Part shown: piece after piece, positions 9,046 through 20,918 of the stretch | Layout of the letters: every line of letters starts with the position of its first letter | Position numbering within the stretch: the first letter of the stretch is position 1 | Made by a program: the position numbers and the translations under genes | NCBI RefSeq assembly: GCF_958298935.1 | Contig: NC_084929.1 | Span: 6,758,001-6,822,000, forward strand | DNA: 64,000 nt | Reading direction: 5' to 3' | DNA from: Phragmites australis | Lineage: Eukaryota; Streptophyta; Magnoliopsida; Poales; Poaceae | Notes under the pieces: generated by a model | Told to the model about the DNA's origin: nothing | What the model saw: the letters and a program-made list of their open reading frames with translations, nothing else | Databases searched by the model: none

Positions 9046-11703
9046 ATGGCGATGAGCTTCTTCTTATGCACCACCACTGCCTCCGGATCCCTCATCCTCC
9101 CCACCCACCTCGAACCGGCCGCCGGCCCCTCCCTCTCCGTCCCCCTCAATTTCCACCGTTTTCCTTCCCACTGCCGGATCCCTCCCAAACCACCTCGCAT
9201 CTCTAGAATCCCCTCCCCTCCCCCCCTGCAAGACTCCCACCGCGAGCGTCCTCGTCCGTCGCCTCCGCCTCGAGGACCCTCATCTTCGTGCTTGCTGCCG
9301 GCCTTCTCTCCCTCTCCTTCTCCGGCGTTTGCCCGCTCCCCAAGGGCGGATCCACCATGATGCATGGGTATTCAACTGAATACCCATGGGTATTCAACTG
9401 AATACCCAATTTTTTTGCAAAAAAATTGAGTATATAACAGCTATACTACGTATATATATCTCTAATTAGGCCAACTTACTTGTTTGCTGCTTCAATCCAT
9501 CAGACCATCCAACAAATCGTGAGCCCAAGCTACTATCCATCCTCCACTCGACCTATTAACTGAAAAGAGCCCATATTCTCATACCATATCAACAAGCATC
9601 AGGAGCTCATGATCTTTATATTATGACTGCGCAGTTCGGCAGTCAACAGTTGAGCATGAATTTTTTGTGCAAGTTAAGGATAATGATATCATTAAACGCT
9701 TCTAAGTCATAAGAAAACATAAAGTTAAATTATAATTTTCTTTAAGTACTTTATAATTTTTCTTAATTAGTTGAAACTTCTCTACTATGAATAATTTATA
9801 CTTTAAAATTTACGTTACTTTCAACTTCTCGTATTTTAGATTGAATTTTTTTCTTTTAATATTAAATACCTAATCTTCAAATCTGGTGCGCCCTCGCCTC
9901 TGCTCCCTCGTCAACACTACAACCGCAAGAAATCGAAGGGCAGGACGAGCATCAAGAATCCAAAGAAAGGAAGCAGCAGGACGAGGTTGAGGACACGAAA
10001 GAGGACGAGAGAGAGGTGAAAGAGAACGAGGAGGAGGAGAACGACGATGAGGTGCGGATGTATTCGGCGATTCTGAGCCGCAATCCGGGCGACGCGCTCA
10101 AGTGCGCGCTGTACGCCAAGATGAGGCGCGCGGACTGGGGCGGCGCGCTGCGGTACTCGCGGCGGCTGCGTGACGCCGAGCCCGGGGAGGTGGAGTGGCG
10201 GCTGATAGAGGCGCAGCTGCACGAGCTCAGCGGGGACCTTGCCAAGGCCGAGCGACGGTTCAGGGAGGTCCTGGCGCGGGAGCCCCTCCTCGTCCGGGCT
10301 CTCCATGTGGGTATAGCATACATGCTCTCCTCCTGATCCGTGCAGCAACTGCTGTTGTTCTTGTTGATATGGTTACATCGCACACATCACAATATTAGAT
10401 TATGCTACCATAATTGCTTTCTGTCTGCCTTGGTGGTGATCAATGATCATACATTCATACAATGGTTATGACATTGAGAATTCAAACTGGTAGTTGTATC
10501 AATTGCAATACGGCATTGGTGGTGAGGGGAAGATAAGTTAACATTCTAATCTATGCTAGAGTTGTCCCATAAGTCCACAGAATATTGTCTTAATGCTCCA
10601 ATCCTCAAAAAAGGAAAAGAAATGCATTTCGCGATACATTAGGTAACCGGCTCACATGCTAACAATTTCAAATGCAAGAGGATTTGGGGGAGAGTCGTGG
10701 CACAGCCCAGTTGCCTTTCCACAAGGTGGTTTGGGGTGGCACTGTGTAGGTTTGCATTGATAGTCACTTGCTGTATTTTTCATTTTAAGATGGTGGAAAA
10801 TATTAACTGCGTAAGGAGGCTCTTGCCAACATTGTACTGTGGTTTTATATAACTGATTAAGTCGAGCATTGCAAATTTTCACTCGGTAAAATGAAGCTAC
10901 AGTAGATTTATTTGTGACTTTGTGAGAAATGCAACAGAGCTAATTTTCTGTTTATTAACTTGTCTGCTCCACATTTTGTGTTCAGGCTTATGCAGCAGAT
11001 TCTCAACCCAAATGTAGTCTTTAGACTTTCTTTAAACTCTCTTTTTATAGTCCTTTTTTATGTCATATTCGCTAAACTGTTAATATTTCCATTCTCTGGT
11101 AACACCTCACACTATTGCAGGGGCTCACACTGTGTATGCATAAGAGATTTGAAGGCCCTACTGTTTTTGAAATGCTTGAACATTCTTTGCAACTTGCGAT
11201 TTCTGAGAAAAGGGTCCCAGAAGAGCGCAACATAAAGCCTTTGATTGCACAAATGCATGTTGTGATGGTAATGAATATTCAAATAACATGCAATTCTGAA
11301 TCCATTGTAATTTGTGGTGTCTAAATGAAAGTTTTGGTGACACACAGGGTCAGTTGGATGTTGCATCTGAGAAACTACGAAATGTCATAAATGAGGATCC
11401 TCGAGATTTTCGGCCTCATCTTTGCCAGGTACTCTTTGACCGTTTGTGGATTTGATTCCTGAAGTTCCTTTATTTTGATTCTGACTGTGGACTGTGTCTG
11501 TCTGGTGTTTGTTTTGCAGCGCATTGTTTATGCACTTTTAGACAAAAAAGAAGCAGATGAGCAATTTGATATATATAGAAAGCCTTGTGCCGGATAAATT
11601 TCCAGATAAGAGTTTTATTAATGATGTTATCCTAGCAGCCAAAATGGAGTCAAATGATCGGCTACATAGGGAATTTGTATCTGAGTTTCTATCGAAGAAA
11701 TGA
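9046..11703 (+). pseudogene. SG1: SLOW GREEN 1-like chloroplast TPR protein, disrupted
   Basis: Family role: SG1 is a TPR protein of the chloroplast envelope needed for chloroplast development. Exons: 9046-10308 (with an insertion at 9341-9891), 11121-11267, 11348-11428, 11520-11703, all with GT-AG borders. Seen: Met start MAMSFFLCTTTASG in frame 1; the membrane segment SRTLIFVLAAGLLSLSFSG in frame 3; then, after the insertion, LASAPSSTLQPQE, an acidic stretch and TPR helices (YSAILSRNPGDALKCALYAK, LSGDLAKAERRFREVLAREP, GQLDVASEKLRNVINEDPRD). In exon 4 the frame changes inside a tatagaaag run: KKEADEQFDIYR stops at 11598, but SLVPDKFPDKSFINDV continues to a TGA at 11701. Lesions: frameshift near 9205-9250 by a C-run, the insertion, and the exon-4 frameshift by an A-run. 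The two frameshifts sit at homopolymers, so sequence error is possible; the insertion is not. Confidence 0.8.
9341..9891. mobile_element. hAT-like insertion inside SG1 exon 1
   Basis: The coding sequence for a membrane segment ends ...GVCPLP at 9340 and resumes as LASAPSS at 9893. About 550 bp of AT-rich, stop-filled DNA lies between. The insert starts CAAGGGCGGATCCACCA and ends TCTGGTGCGCCCT, an imperfect inverted repeat of the CAGGGGCGGATCC type. Just inside the left end is a direct repeat of 'gggtattcaactgaataccc', itself an inverted repeat. Target duplication cannot be fixed because both flanks are C/T-rich. Confidence 0.65.
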
Positions 11704-13580
11704 TACATCAGGATTTCCAACTGAACGTCTCAATACTCCTGGTAGGACAGATAGTTATATTGATGTGCACCTATGTTAAAATTCAAATATAATAAAGGAA
11801 AGTGACGGAGCGGTGTCCTATCACCAATTTTCTTCATTCCCTTTCTGTCCCTGTTGTCATTAGTCACTAAAATATACGAAGAAAGGTGAAGAATTCATGT
11901 GATCACAACAAAATCTTCTTGAAGTTCATAGCTGAAATGTAAACTACAAAATAAAAGTTTTGATTAATTATGATATAACTTACTATCATATGCACTAACA
12001 AACAAGTTTTTTTATTAAATTTAAATATCAAAGATATAATATTATGAGGATACAATCGTCCATTAAATTCTGATTACTAGGCCTCGTGACGATTAATCCG
12101 TCCGATCAGCAAGTTTGAGAAGTACTCGGTCATAACACCAGTTTCGTCGTGCCTCGTCCCCCACCCCCCTCTAATAAAAAACTGGAGATGCCCTATACAT
12201 GTTCACATGTCATGTTAGTCTGATGCTTGCATACTGTTCATATTTCTCATCACATATGATTTGAATCCATCTAGATTTTTCTTAACATGAATGACTGTTT
12301 TGAGATCTTGGGTTGGGTTGGAGTGGTCGCAGCCCTAAATGTGCACGACTAAAACGACTAAATAGACCTCGCTCTGCATGCTCGGAAGAGAGGGAATGGT
12401 GGTGTGCCTATGGCCTGACCTGAGGCAGGAGGGGAAGTTATGATACTGCTTCAAACATGGGTCTAGCGGTCCAGAAAGAAGATGCGATAAGGCTGAGTAA
12501 ATAAAGTATATTAGTAATTTAGGATTATGTATTGTAGGGCATTTATACATTCTGAACTTGTGTATTGTCCTAAACATTATGTTTTATCCGCTTAACATGA
12601 GAAACAAGATAGATATTAATGGTCTGTTTGCCAGATCTTTAGCTCTAAAAATTCTTAAAGCTAGGTATCTGTAGCTCTAAAAATTTATGAAGGTGAAACT
12701 GAGTATATATTTGAGATGTTTGGATAAGTCATCTTGTTTATATTCTAAATTAAAATATATATTTAAATTACTTTATATCCACATACAAATATCAGATCTA
12801 GAGGTGGATTTAAGAGATAATCAAGGTAAAAATTATAGTCAACCATTACAACCGCACGAGCATTAAAATATCGGTAATGCTCTGCTCCAAACGTCCGAAG
12901 GATAAAAAAAATCAGACTTTGGATGTTGAATGCAACATAAAAAATAACTATGGCAACATATTTTTATAACGTCTGAAACATTACATTTGAATATATGAAA
13001 TATTGGAGATACGAAAATATAAAAATTAACTCAAATGGATATTTTTTTTGTCCGGATCTGTGTGCTATTTTGATGTATGAATTGAGTGTAACAAACGAAA
13101 ATAATTTTTGCAACAAATTTTCATTACGTCTGAAATATTGGAGATACGAAATATAAGAATTAACTCAATTGAATAATTTTTTTTATCCAGATCCGTGTGC
13201 TATTTTGATGTATCTTTTGATACTGCAAATGTTAATTTTAGATACTGTAGATATCAATTTTCGATGTGACAACAGATAGTTGAAGCGTCGGCCGTCCGGG
13301 TGCTAAATCTCCCTTACAATATTAGACAAACCTTTCGTTTGCTCTCGAGACGATTGCCCCACCTGTCAGACTAGCCCTGCTCGCCATCTTAGCGCCTATA
13401 TTAACGCGCCGCGCGCCCCCTTCCCCCACCCAAAAACCAAAGCCGTCCTCTCCTCCACCCGGAGCTACACGATCACAGACACCCGCTGAAGAGGCGACGC
13501 GTGCGCGAGATCACGCGAGAGCGAGCCGGGACGGTTCTAGCGGCGGCGGCGGCCACCGGCTGTGCGCGGCGGTTGGCGAG
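11704..13580. other. Intergenic, includes SSRP1 promoter
   Basis: No gene seen. Two near copies of a 60-70 bp AT-rich unit (gagatacgaaatataa ... aattaactcaa ... ttttttgtccggatc) lie at about 13005-13080 and 13140-13210. A stretch at 12620-12720 (ggtctgtttgccag, agctctaaaaa twice) resembles a MITE end. The GC-rich DNA from 13370 on, with ctatattaac at about 13396, is the likely core promoter and 5' leader of SSRP1. Confidence 0.4.
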
Positions 13581-16500
13581 ATGACAGACGTCCACCACTT
13601 CAACAATATCTCCCTCGGCGGCCGCGGCATCGGCGTGAGTGCTCCCCCCCCCCCCCCCCAATCCCATCTCGTGTTAATTTCGCCGTTCTTAGATGCGAGT
13701 TGAGGGGTTGTTTCGCTAGGGTTACCGCTTGGTACGTTCGGTTTCGTGGCGGCGATTTAGCGGGTGGGTTTGGCTCCAGGATTTTCGTGTTGGCGTTACT
13801 GCGTGCGGCCCTTGATTTCCCTGGGGATCACGCGTTAGGGCTTCTTCTAGGGCACGAGTACTGTTGCAAAGGGGAAAATTTGCGACCTGCAGTTGTTTGA
13901 TAGACGTATTTTGGCTATAGGAAAAACGATTGAGTTTTTTTTTTGTTCGTGCAAATGCGCTGGAATGAGCATCAAATGGAACAATTTGGAACAGTTTCCA
14001 ATCTTCGATCAATGCAATCCTATATGAAAAGTTCCAATGTAGACCTTATGGAACAATGAAAATTACTATGGAACTGTTAGGTCTAACCTCAAATAAATTA
14101 TCTCTCGAGTCTGTTTCCAAGATCCTGTACTCGTTTCCTGTGAAGTATTAAAATCTTGTGTTTCGGGATTGATAAGGAGTAATGAGATAAGCCACCTCAT
14201 TTCTTGTTTCTTTCCTGTTCCTGCACTTTTGCATTCCTGCGTTCCAAACCGGCCTTCTGATTATTGGGGCTACCACTGCACAATTTCGCAAGATACAACC
14301 CATGGCCTCCGTCATTGACAAAAGTTTAGTATTTTTAAAATCTGTTTATTCTGAATTTTCGCACTTGTTTTAGAATTTTTACTCTTATCATGCTTGCTTT
14401 ATCGGTGTTTATCCTACTTAGGTATGATGTAAGCACTTGTTTGACTCCATTCTTGTGTATTAGAATATTGCATTTTGCCTCTACTCACGATTGTTAATAT
14501 GTTGGAAACTGGGGAACAATAAGCACATGTTGGACTTCATTCTTTTGAATTGGAATTGTGTATTTTCCCTCTGTTCATTATTGCTAATATTTTGGGAACT
14601 GAGGAACAACCAATTCAAAAAAATTTATTGGAAAAAATAGAGTACAGTAAATGAGATCCAATAATATGTCCATCTTTTGCACGATTATTATCATAACTGG
14701 TTACATCCTTGTGATGCTGAGATTCTTTTGTGCTGTGATGGCTTGTGCTCTTGTAGTACCCTGGACAGTTTAAACTTTATTCAGGAGGGCTTGCATGGAA
14801 GAAGCATGGTGGTGGAAAGATCATTGAGGTTGATAAAGCTGATATCACTTCTGTAACATGGATGAAGATCCCTAGATCTTACCAGCTTGATGTTGGGACA
14901 AAGGAGGGCCTCTTTTACAGGTTCTTTGGCTTCCGTGAACAGGTGATATTCCTTCCATTGTTTTTGTCTGAAGGGATTTAGGTATTCCTAGTGTATATGT
15001 CTAATGAAAAAAGCTGAAATATAAGAGAAGAATGCAGCTGCATATGGAATTTTTTTTTTCATAGATATGATATGTGTGCCAGTGTCTATGTTTCTATCGA
15101 CCATATTGTAACTCCAGAAGTAGTTAATTTCTTTGTAGGATGTTAGCAATCTGACTAACTTCATACAAAGAAGCATGGGAATCTCACCGGAGGAGAAGCA
15201 GCTTTCCATTAGCGGGCATAATTGGGGTGGAGTTGAAATCAATGGTCAGCCAAGTTACTGTGATATTTAAGTATTTTCAGTACTCCATTACCTTTTGGTA
15301 ACCACTGTCTGGTTTCCTTTAACTATTCTTTCCATTTCAGGAAATAGGCTTTGCTTTAATGTTGGTGCGAATGAAGCATTTGAAGTCTCCCTAGCAGATG
15401 TGTCACAGACTCAGATGCAAGGGAAAACAGATGTTGTTCTGGAGTTCCATGTAGATGATACTACTAGGGCTAATGAGGTCTGGTTTGCCTGAATATGTTT
15501 CCTTCATCCATGTTCACGCTTTTTGGTTGCCTTGCTGTTTTCTGGGTGTAAAGCTAGAAGTAAATTATTTGTGTATACAAATCTCTATGAAGGACACCGA
15601 AACTGTTGTACTCTTTTATACTTAATATTGTCTCTTTCTTGTTCCTCAACTGTGTAACAAAAGATATGCTGCCACAGATGCTCTTTCAATCTTATTTAGG
15701 GGTTCTATAAGCCAACATGCTCCCATGGTTTGGCCATATAGCCATTCGATAAATTTTCTAGTCTGCGCTTAGCATATGCATTGATGAATACTGTTTAAGT
15801 TTATCCATTAAGGATATCTGCAATTTTAATGGTCTATATTTGATTATTATTGTTGTTGATACAGCTGAGCTCAACTCCTTTTTCCCTCGTTTTGATTGCA
15901 GAAAGATTCGCTGATGGATGTAAGTTTTCATGTACCGACTTCAAATACTCAATTCATTGGAGATGAGCATCGTACTTCAGCTCAGGTGAGGTTGCTGAGA
16001 AGAACAATATGATGAACACACATGCATGCGCGGTGCAAATGGTGAAATATTCTCTCATTTTCAGATGTTATTGGAGGTGATCTCAGATAAAATTGGTGGT
16101 AGCGGTCCAGAGGCGGCTGTTGTTACATTTGATGGAATTGCAATTCTTACACCAAGGTGGGAAAATCTTACCGCTACAGAGCGTCTGCTTCATTAAAATG
16201 AAGAATATGTTATTTAATGTATATTTATTTTGTTTTGCTAAAATAGCTAACGGCTTCATTTCAATTCAGAGGTCGATACAGTATTGAGCTTCATCAGTCA
16301 TTCTTGCGACTGCAAGGACAAGCTACGGATTTCAAAATCCAGTATAGCAGTATTCTTCGCCTCTTTGTTTTGCCAAAGGTTACATTTATTTGATATTTAT
16401 TTTATTTTCTGTGATATTTTATTATGCATACTGCTGACTGCAATCTAATATATGATTTCATCCTTTACTTTTTCACCTATGCAGTCACACAATCCTCATA

Positions 16501-18786
16501 CTTTTGTGGTTATCACACTTGATCCACCAATTCGCAAAGGACAAACATTGTATCCTCACATTGTTATTCAGGTGTTGTATCACAATTCAATTTTCACATT
16601 AAATTGGATAAAATGTTCATTCGAAAGAAAATTAATTTCCTTATTCTGTGAGCAGTTTGAGACAGAGGCAGTGGTTGAAAGGGACCTGACACTAAGTGAG
16701 GAGGTTTTGGCTGAAAAGTACAAGGATAGGCTTGAGAGCTCTTACAGGGTGATATATTTACTCACTTTCAATAAGTAATCTATTCATGCAAATAGGGTGG
16801 TGATTAACTGCTTTTGGTTAAGTTTTGTAATTGAACAATTACTGTAGATCCTTATGTTATTTACATCTGTGCCTGTGTTCCAGGGTCTTTTATGTTGAAT
16901 AGATTACTTATTGAATAATTACTGTAGATCCTTATCTTATTACGCAAATAGCGTGTACTTTCATTTTCAATTGCTACCTATTAACTTTGTTCTTAATCTA
17001 CAATTTTCCTGGGGTATTGATTTTTGTGTCCCCTAGACTAATTAGCTCACAGAAATGAGTGATTTATTTGTAGGGTCTAATACATGAGGTATTCTCCAAG
17101 GTCCTTCGTGGTCTATCTGGTGCTAAAGTGACAAGGCCAAGTACATTCCGCAGTTGCCAAGATGGATATGCAGTCAAATCATCACTTAAAGCTGAAGATG
17201 GTTTGCTCTATCCACTTGAAAAAGGCTTCTTCTTCCTGCCAAAGCCCCCTACACTCATTCTTCACGAGGAGGTATGTTTATTAAAAAGAAGGTATAAAAA
17301 AAAGAAAATTGTCGGTAGTTCTTCAGTCATTTGTTTTGGTCCAATGGTGATCTGTTATTTGCTACAGATTGAGTATGTTGAGTTTGAGCGTCATGGTGCT
17401 GGCGGTGCTAGTATGTCATCTCAGTATTTTGACCTCTTGGTCAAGCTGAAAAATGGTCAAGAACATCTCTTCAGAAACATCCAAAGGAATGAATACCATA
17501 ACTTATTCAACTTCATCAGGTATTTACCTTTTTTATTGATTTAATCATTATACCCACTGTATTTTTATGGAACTAATAAGTGCTTCTTTTTATACATTTC
17601 AAGTGGTAAGCATTTGAAAATTCTGAATCTTGGAGATGGCCAAGTTAGAACTGGTGGTGTTGCAGCTGTTCTTCAGAGCACTGATGATGATTCCGTTGAT
17701 CCACATCTGGAGAGAATTAAAAATCAGGCTGGTGATGGGGAAAGTGATGAAGAGGTATTGCCCCTGTTTAATTGATAATCGGATGTAGATCACGTTCAGT
17801 CATTTGCATGTTCATTTTTGTTTAATCTCTCTTCAACATTAGGATGAAGATTTTGTGGCGGACAAGGACGATAGTGGATCTCCTTCTGATGATTCTGATG
17901 AGGGTGGCTCTGATGCTAGTTTGAGTGGAGGAGAAAAGGAGGTGACTACATTTTCCCTTACAGTATCCCCAAATAACTTGTTCAGTTTGAACCAGAACAT
18001 CTATAGTAATACGCTGCGCTACTGAACTTCTTGTTCCAGAAACCTTCCAAAAAGGAAGCTAGCAGCTCAAAGCCGCCTGTGAAGAGGAAGCACAAGAGTG
18101 GGGCTGATGAAGGTTCTGAGAAAAGAAAGCCAAAGAAGAAGAAAGATCCGAATGCTCCTAAAAGAGCGATAGCTCCTTTCATGTACTTCTCAAAGGCTGA
18201 GCGAGCTGTAAGTTACTTATAACACTGAATTTCAGAGGCCATACTGTTGACAAAACTGAATGAAATTATTAGGAGAAACTTTAAGTTGCCCATTTATCGA
18301 ACCCCTGATTTTACTTTCATAGCAATTAATGGAACCTGAAATTTCGCTTCCTCCCTTCTTTTATAGAATTTGCAAATCAAGCAGACAAGGGAGACAATGT
18401 TAAAAAATTATCTGACACTTCCCCATTGCAGAATATAAAGAGCAGCAATCCTGAACTGGCTACCACAGAGATCGCAAAGAAGCTCGGGGAGAGGTGGCAA
18501 AAGATGACAGGTAACAGTCCAGATCTCTGTGTTACATGCCCCAAGTCACTGTGACGTCGCCGTAGCACATTAGTATTCATCACGTTGGTCATCGTGTTTG
18601 TTTACAAAAACGATCATGGTAGAAGTGGAGAACATCTGCTGTAATCATTTCCGCTCGTCTGATTTTGCAGCTGAGGAGAGACAGCCGTACGTGGAGCAGT
18701 CCCAAGTCGACAAGCAACGCTACGCGGAAGAGTCCGCCGCCTACCGCAGTGCAGCCGCTCCGGGCTCCGGCGATGGGTCGGCGTGA
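13581..18786 (+). CDS. SSRP1: FACT complex subunit SSRP1, 16 exons
   Basis: FACT handles H2A-H2B during transcription and replication in the nucleus. Exons: 13581-13634, 14757-14942, 15139-15244, 15341-15477, 15902-15985, 16065-16156, 16270-16378, 16485-16571, 16656-16748, 17074-17271, 17368-17519, 17604-17754, 17843-17941, 18040-18207, 18432-18510, 18671-18786; total 636 aa, phases consistent throughout. Seen in order: N-terminal PH-like/POB3 part ([28 protein letters not shown]), SSRP1 core ([39 protein letters not shown]), the Rtt106-like PH part ([40 protein letters not shown]), an acidic tract at about 470-516, a Lys/Arg-rich stretch, and one HMG box at about 552-620 ([20 protein letters not shown] ... 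[13 protein letters not shown]). Length and order match plant SSRP1 (about 640 aa). No lesion seen. Confidence 0.96.
13644..13659 (+). repeat. Poly-C run just after SSRP1 exon 1 donor
   Basis: About 16 consecutive C lie 10 bases into intron 1. Length may be uncertain for technical reasons. Confidence 0.9.
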
Positions 18787-19740
18787 AGGTTGCACGTTTT
18801 GCCAGTTGACGGAACGGATTGTTGGATTGTTTAGCGATCAGTGTCAAAAGGGCGGCACAATTTACCTTATCTTTTCAACCTTGCATCCGATCTATCTTAT
18901 CTCGTAGTACTAGATACTCCAGCATTTAGTGTTGGTACGTGGGAGCTGGTGCTTTCTTATGTGCTGCTTACTTGCCTGGAATACCAAGCCTTTTCCCAAA
19001 TAATCAGTAATGTTGCTTTGCTAGGGACGTTTGATGGGTGTGTCGCACTGTTTTCATTTTGTCGTGTTATTAAATAGAGGCATAAAACACGTTAATATTT
19101 TGTGTGCCGAAAACATGGCGTTAATCTTTTCTGCTTTGAAAACATATACACTACCCTGGCAGTACACCAACCATATCTGCTACTGCACGATATAATGCCC
19201 ATCTATATACAGGAGCCATTAGTCCATGTCTGCGTGTTTTTTAGAGAATACAATTTTAAGGGTCGGCCAGGCATGTGAGATCTACCTGAAAATCGGGCCA
19301 ATCACGTCGCAAATTGTTCAAATTACACGCGAGGGAATATTCAACCGTAATTTCTTAAAAATGATTGCCCAAATTGTAGTGCGTTAGGGTATAAGTGCCA
19401 ATGCTGATTGGTTCGCGAGCGGGTTACGTTGCTGGTAGTAGCATAATTTGCTCCAAGTATTTGTTTTCTCGCGTTTTTGTTAGTCATGACTCACGTGCTC
19501 TTTGAAGCTCTCTAATGGAATCCTAAAGCAGATTTCCGTCACTTTTCTCCTAACATCAACCACAAAACACGTATTAAACTAAATGTTTGCTTATGGTAGG
19601 AATAAACATCTTGCTTACGAAGCCGGATATTTATCTTAAGATTCATTTTAGTATCTGAAAAGCTAAACCGGATTTATTTCCACCACCTGTTAGATTGAGT
19701 CAACCTGTTCAGAGGCACAACCTAGCAGCTAAGGCATTTA
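18787..19740. other. SSRP1 3' UTR then intergenic
   Basis: The first 250-300 bases are a plausible 3' UTR. The rest shows no gene. The open frame at 18841-19077 has no family signature. Confidence 0.4.
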
Positions 19741-19747
19741 CTTTCCT

Positions 19748-19971
19748 CTCTAAGATCATCTCCAACAGCTACCTTAAATTTTTTATCCTCAAAATACTAT
19801 TACAGTATCCACTATCACTATTACAACATCCCCTACTACTAACACTGTAGCAGTACTGTATCACTGGATAGAGGATCTGTTGGAGATGAATTTCCAGTGC
19901 TATAGTAGACCGCAAAGTACTGTAGCACTGGAATATGCAAATTTGAGGACTCCATTGGAGTTGGCCTAAAT
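19748..19971. mobile_element. MITE with imperfect TIRs
   Basis: The left end ctaagatcatctccaacag and the right end tccattggagttggcctaa are inverted repeats of each other with several mismatches. Internally 'actgtagcactgg' and variants recur. Length is about 224 bp. The same terminal theme is seen at 4420-4626. Confidence 0.55.
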
Positions 19972-20918
19972 ATTTTTTTAAATGGCTTTCAAATTTCCAA
20001 AAGGCCAGGCCAGCTTTTGAAAAGATAATTAGGCTGTGATCGTCTAGCAAATCGGTTTCCAAAGGATGTTCAAATGCAATCTCTGAAAATTAAGGAGAGC
20101 TCCGTGGAACATTTCAAATTCATATTCAAAAGAGAATTATTACCAAATCCTTTTCTTTGACCTTCAAATTCAAAAGTTTTTTGAAAAACCGCCGTAGAGG
20201 ATCCAACAACAATGTTTTAACAAAGTTGCACAGCAAAAATATCTAAATTTAACATGTAGTCAGGCATCATTGCTATTTTCAAAAAGACTGATTTATCGAT
20301 TGATTTAGTATGATGACACTAGCCCCTTATTCCGCGTGGTGTCGTGTTGTTTGAACCTCGCATGTAGGGTTGCTAATTAATGAATCTAAGGATATTCATT
20401 AATCCTTTGTAGTTGAACTAATTACACTATTTTTTTTTAAAATTGGCATGGTTTTGGTTCAATTAATGTAGCCGGTTGAACTAAAGAGAATTAGTATGTA
20501 TATTAAAGTCTGTTTGGTTGGTGCCTAACTATGCCACAATTAAGGTTAGATAAAATGTGGTTAAAAAAATAGGTCACATTTATGGAAAAATTTGTCATAA
20601 AAATAAGTCTATGACATGTGAGACAAAGAGTTAAGAAAATTTGATAAACTACAATTATAACGTTAAATCGGATATATACTAAAAATATATGACACGCCTA
20701 AGAGGTGATACGACAAAGTTAGACATCACGCTGCCATATAGGCCCCACCCGCAGGTCACCTCACGCTGCCATATAGGCCCCACCGGCTACCTTCCAAACC
20801 AGCTCAACCCGTCGACGCCGCACCCCGGGTCCCCAAAGTACCCGACGACTCGGCCCTAAGCTAGGGTTTCCTCCTCCGCGACCGCCACCGCCACCTCCTA
20901 CGCGGCCGGCGCGCAGCC
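19972..20918. other. Intergenic and promoter of the DUF1664 gene
   Basis: AT-rich DNA. The stretch 20513-20715 (gtctgtttggttggtgcc ... ttaaggttagat) resembles a Tourist-like MITE but lacks a clear right end. A 24-bp segment (tcacgctgccatataggccc and four more bases) is present twice, at 20726-20749 and 20761-20784, just before the GC-rich 5' leader. A telo-box-like ctagggttt lies near 20863. Confidence 0.45.

Noticed and set aside
8898..9365. 155-residue antisense frame opposite SG1 exon 1
   Set aside because: Gly/Arg/Glu-rich shadow of the transit-peptide coding exon.
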